Origin: Kitasatospora sp. MAA4
Lineage (GTDB): Bacteria > Actinomycetota > Actinomycetes > Streptomycetales > Streptomycetaceae
Length of the DNA stretch: 64,000 nucleotides
Direction: 5' to 3'
Assembly: GCF_029893355.1 (NCBI RefSeq)
Contig: NZ_JARZAI010000019.1
Span: 62,001 to 126,000, forward strand
Part shown: positions 33,408 to 42,627 of the stretch, one piece after another
How the letters are laid out: every line of letters begins with the position of its first letter
How positions within the stretch are numbered: position 1 is the stretch's first letter
Notes under the pieces: model-generated
What the model saw: the letters and a program-made list of their open reading frames with translations, nothing else
What the model was told of the DNA's origin: nothing
The model's database searches: none
Translations under genes and position numbers: made by a program

Positions 33408-34315
33408 CGGTGATCTCCTGCGAGGTATTCGACGCTGTCGGCGGTGAGTTCCATGAACGCCTCCTCCAGGGTGGCCGAGTGCGTGGTCAACTCCTGGAGT
33501 GCGAGCCGGTGTTCGAGGGCGAGTTCGCCGATCCGGGCCGCATCGAGTCCGGTCGCGGTGAGTGTGCCGTCGCCTGCGGGCTGCACGGTGGCGCCCGCGG
33601 TGGTCAACAGGGCTGCCAGCGTTGCGGGTTCGGACGTCCGGACGGTCACGCTCGACCGGGTGCCGCGGGCGGCGAACTGCGTCACGCTCTCGGCGGCGAT
33701 CAACTCGCCGCGGCCGATGACGATCAGCTGGTCCGCGGTGTTCGCCATCTCGCTCATCAGGTGGCTGGAGACGAACACCGTCCGCCCCTCGGCTGCGAGG
33801 CGGCGGAAGAGGCCGCGCACCCACAGCACGCCCTCCGGGTCCAGCCCGTTGAGCGGCTCGTCGAACAGCAGCACCGGCGGATCGCCGAGCAGCGCGGTCG
33901 CGATGCCCAGGCGCTGCTTCATGCCGAGCGAGTACCCGCCGATCCGGCGGCCCGCGGCGGCGGACAGCCCGACCTCGCGCAGCACCTCCTCCACCCGGCT
34001 GCGTGGGACGGCGTTGGTGCGGGCCAGGGCGCGCAGATGCGCGCGGCCGCTGCGGCCGCCGTGGACGTCGTTCGCGTCGAGCAGCGCGCCGACATGGCGC
34101 AGGCCGCGCGGGTGCTCCCGGAACGGGCGGCCGTCGACCGCGGTGCTGCCGCTGGTGGGGGCGTTGAGGCCCAGGATCATGCGCAGAGTGGTGCTCTTGC
34201 CGGCGCCGTTCGGGCCGAGGAACCCGGTGACCTGGCCCGGGCGGACGGTGAAGCTGAGGTGGTCGACCGCAGTGGTGCGGCCGTAACGCTTCGTCAGTTC
34301 GGTGACTTCGATCAT
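33404..34315 (-). CDS. ABC transporter ATP-binding protein (BcrA-like)
   Basis: A 303-residue ATPase with Walker A GPNGAGKST, signature YSLGMKQRL, Walker B VLLFDEP and an H-loop SSHLMSEM. The C-terminal 80-residue extension is typical of drug-exporting DRA/BcrA-type ATPases. ATG 34315 (MIEVTELTKRYG) is chosen over upstream in-frame codons on homology. It is coupled to the permease and divergent from a two-component system, a usual arrangement for antibiotic-sensing detoxification modules. Confidence 0.9.
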   Translation of the reverse strand: MIEVTELTKRYGRTTAVDHLSFTVRPGQVTGFLGPNGAGKSTTLRMILGLNAPTSGSTAVDGRPFREHPRGLRHVGALLDANDVHGGRSGRAHLRALARTNAVPRSRVEEVLREVGLSAAAGRRIGGYSLGMKQRLGIATALLGDPPVLLFDEPLNGLDPEGVLWVRGLFRRLAAEGRTVFVSSHLMSEMANTADQLIVIGRGELIAAESVTQFAARGTRSSVTVRTSEPATLAALLTTAGATVQPAGDGTLTATGLDAARIGELALEHRLALQELTTHSATLEEAFMELTADSVEYLAGDHR

Positions 34316-34448
34316 GCGGTCAACGGTGCCGTGGTGGGGACGGGCCGGGCATCGGACCAGAACTGACACTCGGTCGTCGGGCCCGTCGACCCTGGTTGTA
34401 CAACCGTGGTCCGATGCCCGCACGCGAGCGGCTGGCTACGATCACCGC

Positions 34449-35723
34449 ATGTCCGCGACACCGACCCTGCCCCTGATCAAACGCGTGCCACCGGGCGCCT
34501 GGACGGTCCTGGCCTGGTGCACCTCGGTCGCGTACCCCTGCGTCGTGCTCGGCGCCCGACCGGACCACCCGCCGGTGCTCCCGCCCTACCAGGGCCATCG
34601 GGAGTGGGCGACCACTGCCCTCGCCACGCTGGTCGTCCTCGCCGCCGCCGCACTGCTGCGCCGCAGGCCGCTGGTGGCGACCGGTCTGCTGATCGCCGCC
34701 ACGACCGCGGAGACGCAGGCGTGGCGCGCGAACGTCCAGCTTCCGCCGACCGCACTGCTGGCGGTTGATGTCGCGCTCTGCCTGATCACGGCCGGCTGCC
34801 CGCGCCGGACCTCGCGCGCCGCCGCGGCCATGGTGCTCGGCGTTCTCTTCAGCCACCTGGCCGGCCTGTCCGAGATGGGCGGCGGCCTGTTCTACACCGG
34901 CACCACCATCGGCGCCTCGGACGGCGGCCTGCTGGTGGCCCTCATCGCCTGGCTGGTCGGCCGCTCGATACGCCAGTCCCGCGAGCACGCCGAGACCTTG
35001 GGCGCCCAGGCGGCCGAGCAGGCGGTCACCGCCGAACGGCTGCGGATCGCGCGCGAGATGCACGACACGGTGGCGCACAGCATCGGCATCGTCGCCCTTC
35101 AGGCCGGTGCGGCGCGGCGGGTCATCGACAGCCGACCGGACCGGGCGCGCGAGGCGTTGACCGAGATCGAGGCCGCCGGGCGGGAGACGCTGGCGGGGCT
35201 GCGCCGGATGCTCGGCGCCCTGCGCCAGGCCGACCAGAACGCGGGTGCGGAGGTGACCGCGCTGCACCACATGTCAGGCCTGGCGGACCTCGACCGACTG
35301 ACCGCCGCGACGACGGCCGCCGGTGTGCGGGTCGACGTCCGCTGGCACGGCGAGCGACGGCCGCTGCTGCCGGAGATCGACCTGGCGGCCTTCCGGATCA
35401 TCCAGGAGTCGGTCACCAACGTGGTGCGCCATGCCGGCGCCGGCTCCTGCGTGGTGTCCATCGACTGCCGGGAACCGGACGAGGTGGCCATCGAGATCAC
35501 CGATCGGGGGCGCGGGCGCGGCAGCACCCTCGGCAGCGGCTACGGCCTCGCGGGGCTGCGCGAGCGGGTCGCCCTGCTGCACGGCGAGTTCGGCGCCGCG
35601 CCCCGGCCCGACGGCGGCTTCCGCGTCGTGGCCCGGCTGCCTCTGGCGGGATCTGCGGCGGGAGTTGTTGCGGGATCTTCGGTGGGACCTGTTGCGGGAG
35701 CTGTGGGGGGAGGGGCGCGATGA
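34449..35723 (+). CDS. Sensor histidine kinase (NarL/LiaS-type, HisKA_3)
   Basis: A 424-residue kinase with four to five N-terminal membrane helices (about 20-170), HisKA_3 with phospho-accepting His205 (REMHDTVAHSIG) and a C-terminal HATPase_c (GRGRGSTLGSGYGLAGLRERV). The C-terminus is a repetitive Gly/Ala/Val tail (GSAAGVVAGSSVGPVAGAVGGG). The stop overlaps the response-regulator start (ATGA). It probably controls the divergent ABC transporter. Confidence 0.88.
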   Translation: MSATPTLPLIKRVPPGAWTVLAWCTSVAYPCVVLGARPDHPPVLPPYQGHREWATTALATLVVLAAAALLRRRPLVATGLLIAATTAETQAWRANVQLPPTALLAVDVALCLITAGCPRRTSRAAAAMVLGVLFSHLAGLSEMGGGLFYTGTTIGASDGGLLVALIAWLVGRSIRQSREHAETLGAQAAEQAVTAERLRIAREMHDTVAHSIGIVALQAGAARRVIDSRPDRAREALTEIEAAGRETLAGLRRMLGALRQADQNAGAEVTALHHMSGLADLDRLTAATTAAGVRVDVRWHGERRPLLPEIDLAAFRIIQESVTNVVRHAGAGSCVVSIDCREPDEVAIEITDRGRGRGSTLGSGYGLAGLRERVALLHGEFGAAPRPDGGFRVVARLPLAGSAAGVVAGSSVGPVAGAVGGGAR

Positions 35724-36400
35724 CCGTCCGCGTCGTACTGGCCGACGACCAGCCGCTGGTCCGGGCCGCATTGGAGATGGTCATCGCCGAAACGTCGGAC
35801 CTGGAGGTCGTCGGGGAGGCCGCGAACGGCGCCGAGGCGGTCCGGCTGACCGAGGAGCTGCATGCCGACGTGGTGGTGATGGACATCCGGATGCCCGGCA
35901 TGGACGGCATCGAGGCCACCCGCCTGGTCACCGCAGGCCCGGGAGACGCGCGCGTCGTGGTGCTCACCACCTTCGACGACGACGACTACGTCTACGCCGC
36001 GCTGCGGGCGGGTGCCTCCGGATTCCTCGTCAAGGACATGGCGCTGGACGACATCCTCGCCGCGATCCGGGTGGTCGCGGCCGGGGACGCCCTGATCGCG
36101 CCGAGTGTCACCCGCCGACTGATCGCCGAGTTCGCCGAGTTCGCGGGACGGCGCGAGCCCGCCTCCGGCGCGTCCGCCTCCTCGGCGGCGCGGATCGGCG
36201 GCATCACCGACCGGGAGCGGGAGATCCTCACTCTCGTCGGGCGCGGTCTGTCCAACACCGAGATCGCCGCCGAACTGGTCATCAGCATGGCCACCGTGAA
36301 GACGTACGTGACGCGGCTGCTCTCCAAGCTCGGCGCCCGCGACCGCGTGCAGCTGGTCATCCTCGCGTACGAGACGGGCTTGGTGACGCTGCCGAGCTGA
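35720..36400 (+). CDS. LuxR/NarL-type response regulator
   Basis: A 226-residue regulator with a receiver domain (phosphorylation at Asp55 in VVVMDIRMPGMDG) and a C-terminal LuxR HTH (TDREREILTLVGRGLSNTEIA, read in parts, then STATVK-like MATVKTYVTRLLSKL). It is coupled to the kinase by a 4-bp overlap. The expected target is the 133-bp divergent region upstream of the ABC ATPase gene. Confidence 0.92.
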   Translation: MTVRVVLADDQPLVRAALEMVIAETSDLEVVGEAANGAEAVRLTEELHADVVVMDIRMPGMDGIEATRLVTAGPGDARVVVLTTFDDDDYVYAALRAGASGFLVKDMALDDILAAIRVVAAGDALIAPSVTRRLIAEFAEFAGRREPASGASASSAARIGGITDREREILTLVGRGLSNTEIAAELVISMATVKTYVTRLLSKLGARDRVQLVILAYETGLVTLPS

Positions 36401-36581
36401 GCGCGGGAAAGCCGCGATGCTTTCCGTTCCTCAAATAATGCTCAAGTATTCCGTCGCCGGGGAATAGTTAACTCATCAGTAGGGTGGCCGGTATTCATCG
36501 AGAGGTTTACGGAATTCAGGTATTCGGGCTATCTTTCCTGGCGTTGCCATTGCCGTCACGCAGGAAGGTCAGCAGAAGGCC

Positions 36582-38006
36582 ATGACCACGGATACCAGCT
36601 CCAGTTCCGAAACCGTCCCGGATCGGGCCGTTCACGAAGCGGCAGCCGGCGGGAAGTTGCAGGCGGGACTGAAGAACCGTCATCTCTCGATGATCGCGAT
36701 CGGCGGCGTGATCGGTGCCGGACTGTTCGTCGGCTCGGGTGCCGGAATCGCGGCCACCGGGCCGGGGATCCTGCTCTCCTACGCGCTGGCCGGCGTGCTG
36801 GTCGTGATGGTCATGCGGATGCTCGGGGAGATGGCCGCGGCGGACCCGCAGAGCGGCTCGTTCTCCGCGTACGCGGATCGCGCGCTCGGGCGGTGGGCCG
36901 GGTTCACCATCGGCTGGCTGTACTGGTTCTTCTGGGTCGTGGTGCTGGCGGTGGAGGCGACCGCGGGGGCGAAGATCCTCAACGGGTGGATCCCGGGCGT
37001 CCCGCAGTGGGCGTTCGCGCTGATCGTGATGGCGGTGCTGACCGCCACCAACCTCTTCTCGGTCGCTTCGTACGGGGAGTTCGAGTTCTGGTTCGCGGGC
37101 ATCAAGGTGGTGGCGATCGCCGCCTTCATCGTGATCGGCGTGCTGGCGGTGTTCGGGCTGCTGCCCGGCACGCACGCGGTCGGCACGACCAATCTGACCG
37201 GCCACGGCGGCTTTCTGCCGCACGGCGTCGGCGCGGTGTTCCACGGCATGCTGACGGTGGTCTTCGCGTTCATGGGCAGCGAGATCGTCACCTTGGCCGC
37301 CGGCGAGTCGGCCGACCCGGAGAAGGCGGTCAAGGGGGCCACCAACAGCGTGATCTGGCGCATCGGCATCTTCTACCTGGGATCGATCGCCATCGTCGTG
37401 ACGCTGCTGCCGTGGGACTCCGCCAAGCTGCTCGGCAGCCCGTACGTCGCGGTCCTTGAGCATGTCGGGATCCCGGGCGCCGCGCAGGTGATGAACGTGA
37501 TCGTCCTGACGGCCGTGCTGTCCTGCCTCAACTCCGGCCTGTACACGGCCTCCCGGATGGCCTTCTCGCTGGGGCAGCGCGGGGACGCGCCGAAGGCGTT
37601 CGCCTCGGTCAGCTCGCGCGGGGTACCGCGTACGGCGATCCTCTCGTCGGTGGTCTTCGGCTTCCTGGCGGTCTTCTTCAACTACACCTCGCCGGGCACG
37701 GTCTTCCAGTTCCTGCTGAACTCCTCGGGTGCGGTGGCGCTCTTCGTCTGGCTGGTGATCTGCTTCTCGCAGCTGCGGATGCGGAAGATCATCGAGCGCG
37801 AGGCCCCGGAGCGGCTGACCGTGCGGATGTGGCTCTACCCCTACCTGACCTGGGCGACCATCGGCCTGATCGGCTTCGTGGTCGGCTACATGTTCACCGA
37901 CCACGACGGGCGGATCCAGATGATCCTCTCGCTGGTGGCCGCTGCCGTGGTGCTGGCGGCCGCCGCGATCGTCGACCGCCGGCGCAAGGCCGCCGCGGCG
38001 GGGTAG
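36582..38006 (+). CDS. Amino-acid permease (APC/AAT family, GabP-like)
   Basis: A 474-residue permease with twelve helices and AAT-family signatures: LKNRHLSMIAIGGVIGAGLFVGSG in helix 1 (read in parts), FMGSEIVTLAAGESADPEKA in helix 6, and SCLNSGLYTASRM. The closest remembered relatives are GABA and aromatic amino-acid permeases. GGAAGG precedes ATG 36582 by 20 bp and AGAAGG is nearer. The gene ends before a strong hairpin. The 180-bp region upstream is AT-rich and likely carries its promoter. Confidence 0.88.
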   Translation: MTTDTSSSSETVPDRAVHEAAAGGKLQAGLKNRHLSMIAIGGVIGAGLFVGSGAGIAATGPGILLSYALAGVLVVMVMRMLGEMAAADPQSGSFSAYADRALGRWAGFTIGWLYWFFWVVVLAVEATAGAKILNGWIPGVPQWAFALIVMAVLTATNLFSVASYGEFEFWFAGIKVVAIAAFIVIGVLAVFGLLPGTHAVGTTNLTGHGGFLPHGVGAVFHGMLTVVFAFMGSEIVTLAAGESADPEKAVKGATNSVIWRIGIFYLGSIAIVVTLLPWDSAKLLGSPYVAVLEHVGIPGAAQVMNVIVLTAVLSCLNSGLYTASRMAFSLGQRGDAPKAFASVSSRGVPRTAILSSVVFGFLAVFFNYTSPGTVFQFLLNSSGAVALFVWLVICFSQLRMRKIIEREAPERLTVRMWLYPYLTWATIGLIGFVVGYMFTDHDGRIQMILSLVAAAVVLAAAAIVDRRRKAAAAG

Positions 38007-38042
38007 CGGCTGACGGGCGACCGCTGATCGGTGACCGCTGAT

Positions 38043-38086
38043 CGGTGACCGCCCCGGTCCGCAGGAATGGACCGGGGCGGTCACCG
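38043..38086. terminator. Very stable bidirectional terminator hairpin
   Basis: An 18-bp perfect stem (38043-38060 against 38069-38086, arm beginning CGGTGACCGCCCC) with an 8-base loop. It lies between the permease gene and a convergent small gene. Two partial copies of the left arm (CTGATCGGTGACCG) precede it at about 38026-38051. Confidence 0.8.
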
Positions 38087-38090
38087 CAGG

Positions 38091-38140
38091 GCTGTCATTG
38101 CACCGCCGTCATTGCAGGGCCGTCATTGCAGGGCCGTCAC
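38091..38140. repeat. 14-bp tandem repeat
   Basis: About 3.6 copies of GCCGTCATTGCAGG in exact 14-bp register (starts at 38091, 38105, 38119, 38133). The block directly follows the hairpin and runs into the 3' end of the small minus-strand gene. Confidence 0.8.
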
Positions 38141-38325
38141 TTACCGGTGCCGGCGGGTGCCGCCGGTTCGGGCTGCACGCATCGCCACCCGGGCGGTGAG
38201 CAGCTCGCGGGCCCCTCCTCCTCGACGGCCGGGGCGTCCTTGCGCTGCGGGTCGGGCGTACCCGCCGCGGGATCGTCGGTCGAGGGTGAAGCCGGGCCGG
38301 AGGGGTTCTGGCTGGTGGCTGTCAT
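38137..38325 (-). CDS. Small Pro-rich peptide with CSPPGWRC motif
   Basis: A possible 62-residue protein, unusually rich in Pro, Ala, Ser and acidic residues. Only two Cys are present, in CSPPGWRC near the C-terminus, followed by VQPEPAAPAGTGK. AGGAGA lies 8 bp before ATG 38325, and the frame ends beyond a strong terminator, which supports a real gene. No family is recognised. There is no signal peptide or membrane segment. It lies 100 bp downstream of the sensor kinase on the same strand and could be the last gene of that transcript. Confidence 0.45.
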   Translation of the reverse strand: MTATSQNPSGPASPSTDDPAAGTPDPQRKDAPAVEEEGPASCSPPGWRCVQPEPAAPAGTGK

Positions 38326-38425
38326 CTCAGGTCTCCTTGCTTCGGTGGCGGTTCAGTGAGGCTGGGCCGCGGTGACCGGTCGCTTCGGGCGACAGTTCGA
38401 CTTTCGCGCTTGCCGTGTCCCGGAG

Positions 38426-40591
38426 TCATGAGCCAGCGGTCCTGTTTCTCCTGGGACCTTCTGGGACCGGTGCGGTGGTCGGTGGTCGGTGGGTCAGCGG
38501 CTCGGTGAGGCGGGGGAAGACCGCGCTGACCACCGTGCCCCGGGCGTCGTTCGCGATGGAGAACCGGCCGCCCAGCTCCTCGGCGCGCTCGGCCATCGAG
38601 AGCAGCCCGACACCGGAGCTCGGGCGGTGGTCGGGGAACCCGGCGCCGTCGTCCCGGGCCTCCACGGTGACCTCCTCCGGCCCGACCCGCAGGACCAGCC
38701 TGGCGCGTCCGGCGCCGGAGTGGCGCAGCACGTTGTTCAGGGCCTCGCCGGCGATCCGGTAGACGGCGACCTCCACGGCGGCCGGCAGCGGCGGCAGCGG
38801 GTCCGGCGCCAGCTCGACGGCGACCCGCAGCCGCCCGCCGTCCAGTCGCCCGGCCAGCTGGCGCAGCGCGTCGGCCAGGCCGACCCGGACCAGTTCGGCA
38901 GGGGCCATGCCGTCGGTGATCCGGCGCAGCTCGTCGATGGCCTGACCGATGCCCTCGGCTGCGGCGAGCAGCGAGGCGCGGGCGGCGGAGCCGGCGGGCA
39001 GGCTGCTGCCGGTGGCGTCGACCTGCAGGCGCAGGCCGGAGAGCGTCGGGCCGAGGCCGTCGTGCAGATCGTGGCGCAGCCGTCGCCGCTCCTCCTCGCG
39101 GGCCAGCACGAGCCGCCGGCGGCTGGCCTGCAGGTCCTCGGAGAGGCGCAGGCAGGCGATCGAGGGGGCGGCCTGGTCGGCCAGGAAGCGCAGGACGACC
39201 TGGTCCTGGCGGTCCAGCGCGAGTTCACCGGAGCGCGGCGGGGCGTACAGCTCGCCGATCTCCAGACCCTCGTAGATGAGGGGGAAGACCTCGCTCTCCG
39301 GCCCGGCCCGGCCGAGCAGCGCCAGTTCACGCGACCCGCTGCGGGTGTGCACGACCACCCGGGCGCCGGGCAGGCCGAGCGTGCGGACGACGGTGTCGCA
39401 GAGCAGCGGCGGCGCGTCGCCCGGGTCGACGGCCCGGCCGAGGTGCTCGGCCAGCGCGCGGACCACCTTGTAGGGATGGGCGCGCTCGCCGTAGAAGAAG
39501 CGCTCGACGGCCCGGTTGATGACGCCCGCGCTGGGGCGCACCAGGATGCCGACGACCAGCGCGCAGCCCGCCATCAGCTGCGCGTCGGCGCCGGAGGCGC
39601 CGGGCAGCAGGTGGGGCAGCTCCAGGGCGAGCAGGAAGTAGCCGAAGATCAGCGCCCCGGTCAGCAGGAAGCTGGTGAGCACCCGCCGGGTGGTGCGGTC
39701 CAGCGACCAGGAGCGGTCCCGGGCGAAGGCGTAGCAGAGCGCGAGCGGCCACAGGGCGGCGGTGAGCGTGGCGAGGACGTCCAGCACGGGGATGCTGAGG
39801 CCCAGCCGCTCGCCGAAGAGCACCAGGACCAGCCAGGCCAGGTAGGGCAGCAGTACCACGCCCTGGTGTGGGCGCACGGTCGGCGAGCGGCGCCACCGCA
39901 CGGCGGCGACCACCAGGTTGAACAGCAGCAGCCCGGAGGCGATCCAGAGGATCCGGGAGTCCAGCGCGTTGGAGAGCCCGGTCGCGGCCCTCGCCCAGCC
40001 GCCTTGCACGAACGGGCTCGGCAGCCCGTACCAGTCGGGGGCCGTCGCGTGCCCGTCGTAGGACTGGACGGCGCTCCAGAGCAGCAGGGCGCCCGCGTAC
40101 CAGGGGCCCCAGCCGCGCGGCAGCCGCCCGTCGGGGAACCAGAGCGCCACCGCGTACATCACGAAGAGCAGGAGCGTTTCGCTCAGCACCAGGACGGCCC
40201 CGCCCAGTGCGCCGCCGGCCCGGCCCGCGCCGGTGACCGCGAGGGTGAACAGCAGGAAGCGGGACAGGCAGGTGGCGAACCCGGCGGCCAGCAGCGTCCG
40301 GCCCAGCGAACGGCCGGAGTGGTGCGCCAGGATGAACAGCCCTGACAGCGCGAAGCCGAGGCCGAGCAGGATGTTGGTGCGGTCGAACGCGATGTCCCGG
40401 TTGTGCGCGTGATCGTCCAGATGGGTGAGCGCGAGGGCCACCCAGCCGAGCGCGCAGAACAGGGTCAGGCCGCAGAGGCCGTAGGCGGTGGCGAGCCCGG
40501 AGGTGCTCGGGCCGGCCCGGGTGGCGGTTCGGGCTGCGGGTGGCGCGGCGGTGGGCGCCGAGCCCTCGGGTGTGCTGGTGGCTGTGCGCAT
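38426..40591 (-). CDS. Large sensor histidine kinase with membrane and GAF-like domains
   Basis: A 721-residue kinase. About ten N-terminal hydrophobic helices (residues 30-350) form a 7TM-like sensor. A GAF-like segment follows (about 380-490, VRALAEHLGRAVDPGD to FLADQAAPSIACL). HisKA_3 carries RHDLHDGLGPTLSGLRLQVD, and HATPase_c has GEALNNVLRHSGA and DDGAGFPDHRPSSGVGLLSM. GAGGAGGG precedes ATG 40591. The partner regulator gene is 146 bp upstream on the same strand. The pair follows the alcohol dehydrogenase of the cyclitol-type locus by 45 bp and may be its control system. Confidence 0.85.
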   Translation of the reverse strand: MRTATSTPEGSAPTAAPPAARTATRAGPSTSGLATAYGLCGLTLFCALGWVALALTHLDDHAHNRDIAFDRTNILLGLGFALSGLFILAHHSGRSLGRTLLAAGFATCLSRFLLFTLAVTGAGRAGGALGGAVLVLSETLLLFVMYAVALWFPDGRLPRGWGPWYAGALLLWSAVQSYDGHATAPDWYGLPSPFVQGGWARAATGLSNALDSRILWIASGLLLFNLVVAAVRWRRSPTVRPHQGVVLLPYLAWLVLVLFGERLGLSIPVLDVLATLTAALWPLALCYAFARDRSWSLDRTTRRVLTSFLLTGALIFGYFLLALELPHLLPGASGADAQLMAGCALVVGILVRPSAGVINRAVERFFYGERAHPYKVVRALAEHLGRAVDPGDAPPLLCDTVVRTLGLPGARVVVHTRSGSRELALLGRAGPESEVFPLIYEGLEIGELYAPPRSGELALDRQDQVVLRFLADQAAPSIACLRLSEDLQASRRRLVLAREEERRRLRHDLHDGLGPTLSGLRLQVDATGSSLPAGSAARASLLAAAEGIGQAIDELRRITDGMAPAELVRVGLADALRQLAGRLDGGRLRVAVELAPDPLPPLPAAVEVAVYRIAGEALNNVLRHSGAGRARLVLRVGPEEVTVEARDDGAGFPDHRPSSGVGLLSMAERAEELGGRFSIANDARGTVVSAVFPRLTEPLTHRPPTTAPVPEGPRRNRTAGS

Positions 40592-40737
40592 CCGGCCCTC
40601 CTCGGGTACCCGTCCCTGGTGACGCCTGCCATCCTCGGCGGCCTCGTGTCCCGGTCGCATGAGCCGTGCGTCCTGTCCTCGGCGCGCTCTCGTGCGGGAC
40701 CGGTGGGGCTGCGGGACCAGTTGCGGACCAGTGGGGC

Positions 40738-41442
40738 CTAGCTGTCGCCGAGACCCATGTCGCGGGCCCGGGCGACGGCTTCGGCGCGGCTGGCCACGTT
40801 GAGCTTCTCGAAGATGTGCGTGACGTGGTTGCGGACGGTCTTCTCGGCGACCACCAGCTCGCGCGCGATCCGGTGGTTGTCCAGGCCGCGCGCCACCAGG
40901 TCGAGCACCTCGCACTCGCGCGCGGTCAGGGAGGGGAAGAGCTGGCCGGCGTCGTGCAGCCGGCTGCCCGCCAGCAGCGTGGTGATCCGAGCTGCGACGT
41001 CCGAACCGAACACCGCCCCGCCGGCCGCCACCGTCCGTACCGCATGCAGGACTTCCTGGCGCCCGGCGCCCTTGACCAGGTAGCCGCGGGCGCCGGCCTG
41101 CAGCGCGGCCAGCAGGCTGCCGTCGTCGTCGGCCATCGTGAGCATCAGGACGGGCGAGTCCGGGCACTGCGCGGCGAGGCGGCGGGTGGCCTCGAGGCCG
41201 GAGGCGTCCGGCAGGTTGAGGTCCATGATGACGACGTTCGGGCGGTGCCCCGCGACGGCGTCCGGCACGGCGCCCGCGGTCTGCGCCTCGGCCACCACCC
41301 GGACCCCCGGATCGGTCTCCAGTGCGGCCCGCAGGCCCTCCCGGAAGAGCGGGTGGTCGTCGACGATCAGGACCCGCACGAGGGTGTCGGCCGGGCGGCC
41401 GTCCGGGCTGTGTCCCCGGCTGTCTTCAGGCTGCTCATCCAC
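40738..41442 (-). CDS. LuxR/NarL-type response regulator
   Basis: A 234-residue regulator with a receiver domain (Asp74 in VVIMDLNLPDASG) and a LuxR HTH (LTARECEVLDLVARGLDN, then ELVVAEKTVRNHVTHIFEKL). The N-terminus is extended by about 22 residues from GTG 41442; the ribosome-binding site is weak and a GTG at 41379 is the alternative. It is paired with the sensor kinase downstream. It starts 45 bp after the alcohol dehydrogenase stop, so it may be read from the same operon. Confidence 0.82.
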   Translation of the reverse strand: MDEQPEDSRGHSPDGRPADTLVRVLIVDDHPLFREGLRAALETDPGVRVVAEAQTAGAVPDAVAGHRPNVVIMDLNLPDASGLEATRRLAAQCPDSPVLMLTMADDDGSLLAALQAGARGYLVKGAGRQEVLHAVRTVAAGGAVFGSDVAARITTLLAGSRLHDAGQLFPSLTARECEVLDLVARGLDNHRIARELVVAEKTVRNHVTHIFEKLNVASRAEAVARARDMGLGDS

Positions 41443-41486
41443 GAGTTGAACACTATCAGTAACTGCTCGATGACTTACCGCTGACC

Positions 41487-42599
41487 TCAGTCGATCAGTA
41501 GCACGGGCTTGACGGCCCGTCCGGAACGCGCCTCCCGCGCGGCCTGCTCGATCTGCTCGAAGGGGAAGGTGCGCACCAGTTCGTCCACCGGCAGGCGGCC
41601 GGACCGGTAGAGCTCGACCAGCGCCGGGAGGAACCGCTGCGGCAGGCTCGCACCCTGGTTGATGCCGACGATCCGCGGTCCCCGGTCCAGCAGTTGGGGC
41701 ACGTCGAGGCCGACCTCGGTCCCGGCCGGTGGTGCGCCGACCACCCCGCACATCCCGCCGACGGCGAGCGCGGCGACTGCCTGCCGCAAAGCCCGGACGT
41801 CGCCGCTGGTCTCCAGGGTGCGCTCGGCGCCGCGCCCGCCCGTCAGTTCGGCCAGCGCGGCGACCGGGTCGGCCTCGTGTGCGTCGATCACCTCGGTGGC
41901 GCCCAGTCGCCGGGCGAGGTCGAGGCGTCCCGGGTGCAGATCCACCGCGACGATCCGGGTGGCGGCGGTCAGCCGGGCGGCCAGCACGGCTGACAGGCCC
42001 ACCGCGCCGGCCCCGAAGACCGCCAGCGTGTGGCCGGGTTCGGGTCGCAGCACGTTCAGGACCGCGCCGGCGCCGGTCTGCACGCCGCAGCCGAACCCCG
42101 CGAGCGCCTGCGCGGGCAGCTCGGAGGGCACCGGGACCACGTTGCGGTCGGAGGCGAGGGCGAGGGTGGCGAACGAGGACTGGCCGAAGAAGTGCCCGTT
42201 CAGCGGCTGCCCGTCGCCGCCCCACAGGGTGGGCGAGCCGTCCAGTCGCCGCCCGCCGAAGAGGTTCAGTGCGGGCCAGTGTGCGCACTGGACAGGCCGA
42301 CCCTCGCGGCAGGGCGAGCAGTCGCCGCAGGAGTCGAAGGTCGCCACGACGGTGTCGCCGGGGGCAGTGGCGGTGACCGCGCCGCCGACGCCGACAACCG
42401 TGCCGACCGCCTCGTGGCCGAGCACGCCCGGCAGCGGGAACGGGGTGTGGCCGGCCCGCACGCTCAGGTCGGTGTGGCAGATGCCGACGGCGCGCACCCG
42501 GAGCAGGACCTCGTGCGGGCGCGGCTCGGCGACCCGGATCTCTTCGAGCGTGAAGGGCAGCCCCGGGGCGCGGGCGACGGCGGCGGTGGCGGTGGGCAT
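41487..42599 (-). CDS. Zinc-dependent alcohol dehydrogenase (MDR)
   Basis: A 370-residue medium-chain dehydrogenase. The catalytic zinc site is GICHTDLSVR and GHEAVG; the structural zinc lobe has four Cys (DSCGDCSPCREGRPVQC). The NAD-binding motif is VFGAGAVGLSA with Asp in AVDLHPGR, favouring NAD. The sequence is near aryl-alcohol/benzyl-alcohol dehydrogenases. It lies 28 bp after the GMC oxidoreductase stop in the cyclitol-type operon and is a candidate for oxidising the cyclase-derived polyol. Confidence 0.88.
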   Translation of the reverse strand: MPTATAAVARAPGLPFTLEEIRVAEPRPHEVLLRVRAVGICHTDLSVRAGHTPFPLPGVLGHEAVGTVVGVGGAVTATAPGDTVVATFDSCGDCSPCREGRPVQCAHWPALNLFGGRRLDGSPTLWGGDGQPLNGHFFGQSSFATLALASDRNVVPVPSELPAQALAGFGCGVQTGAGAVLNVLRPEPGHTLAVFGAGAVGLSAVLAARLTAATRIVAVDLHPGRLDLARRLGATEVIDAHEADPVAALAELTGGRGAERTLETSGDVRALRQAVAALAVGGMCGVVGAPPAGTEVGLDVPQLLDRGPRIVGINQGASLPQRFLPALVELYRSGRLPVDELVRTFPFEQIEQAAREARSGRAVKPVLLID

Positions 42600-42627
42600 G
42601 GCAGTGGTGGCCTTTCTGGAGGGGCCG

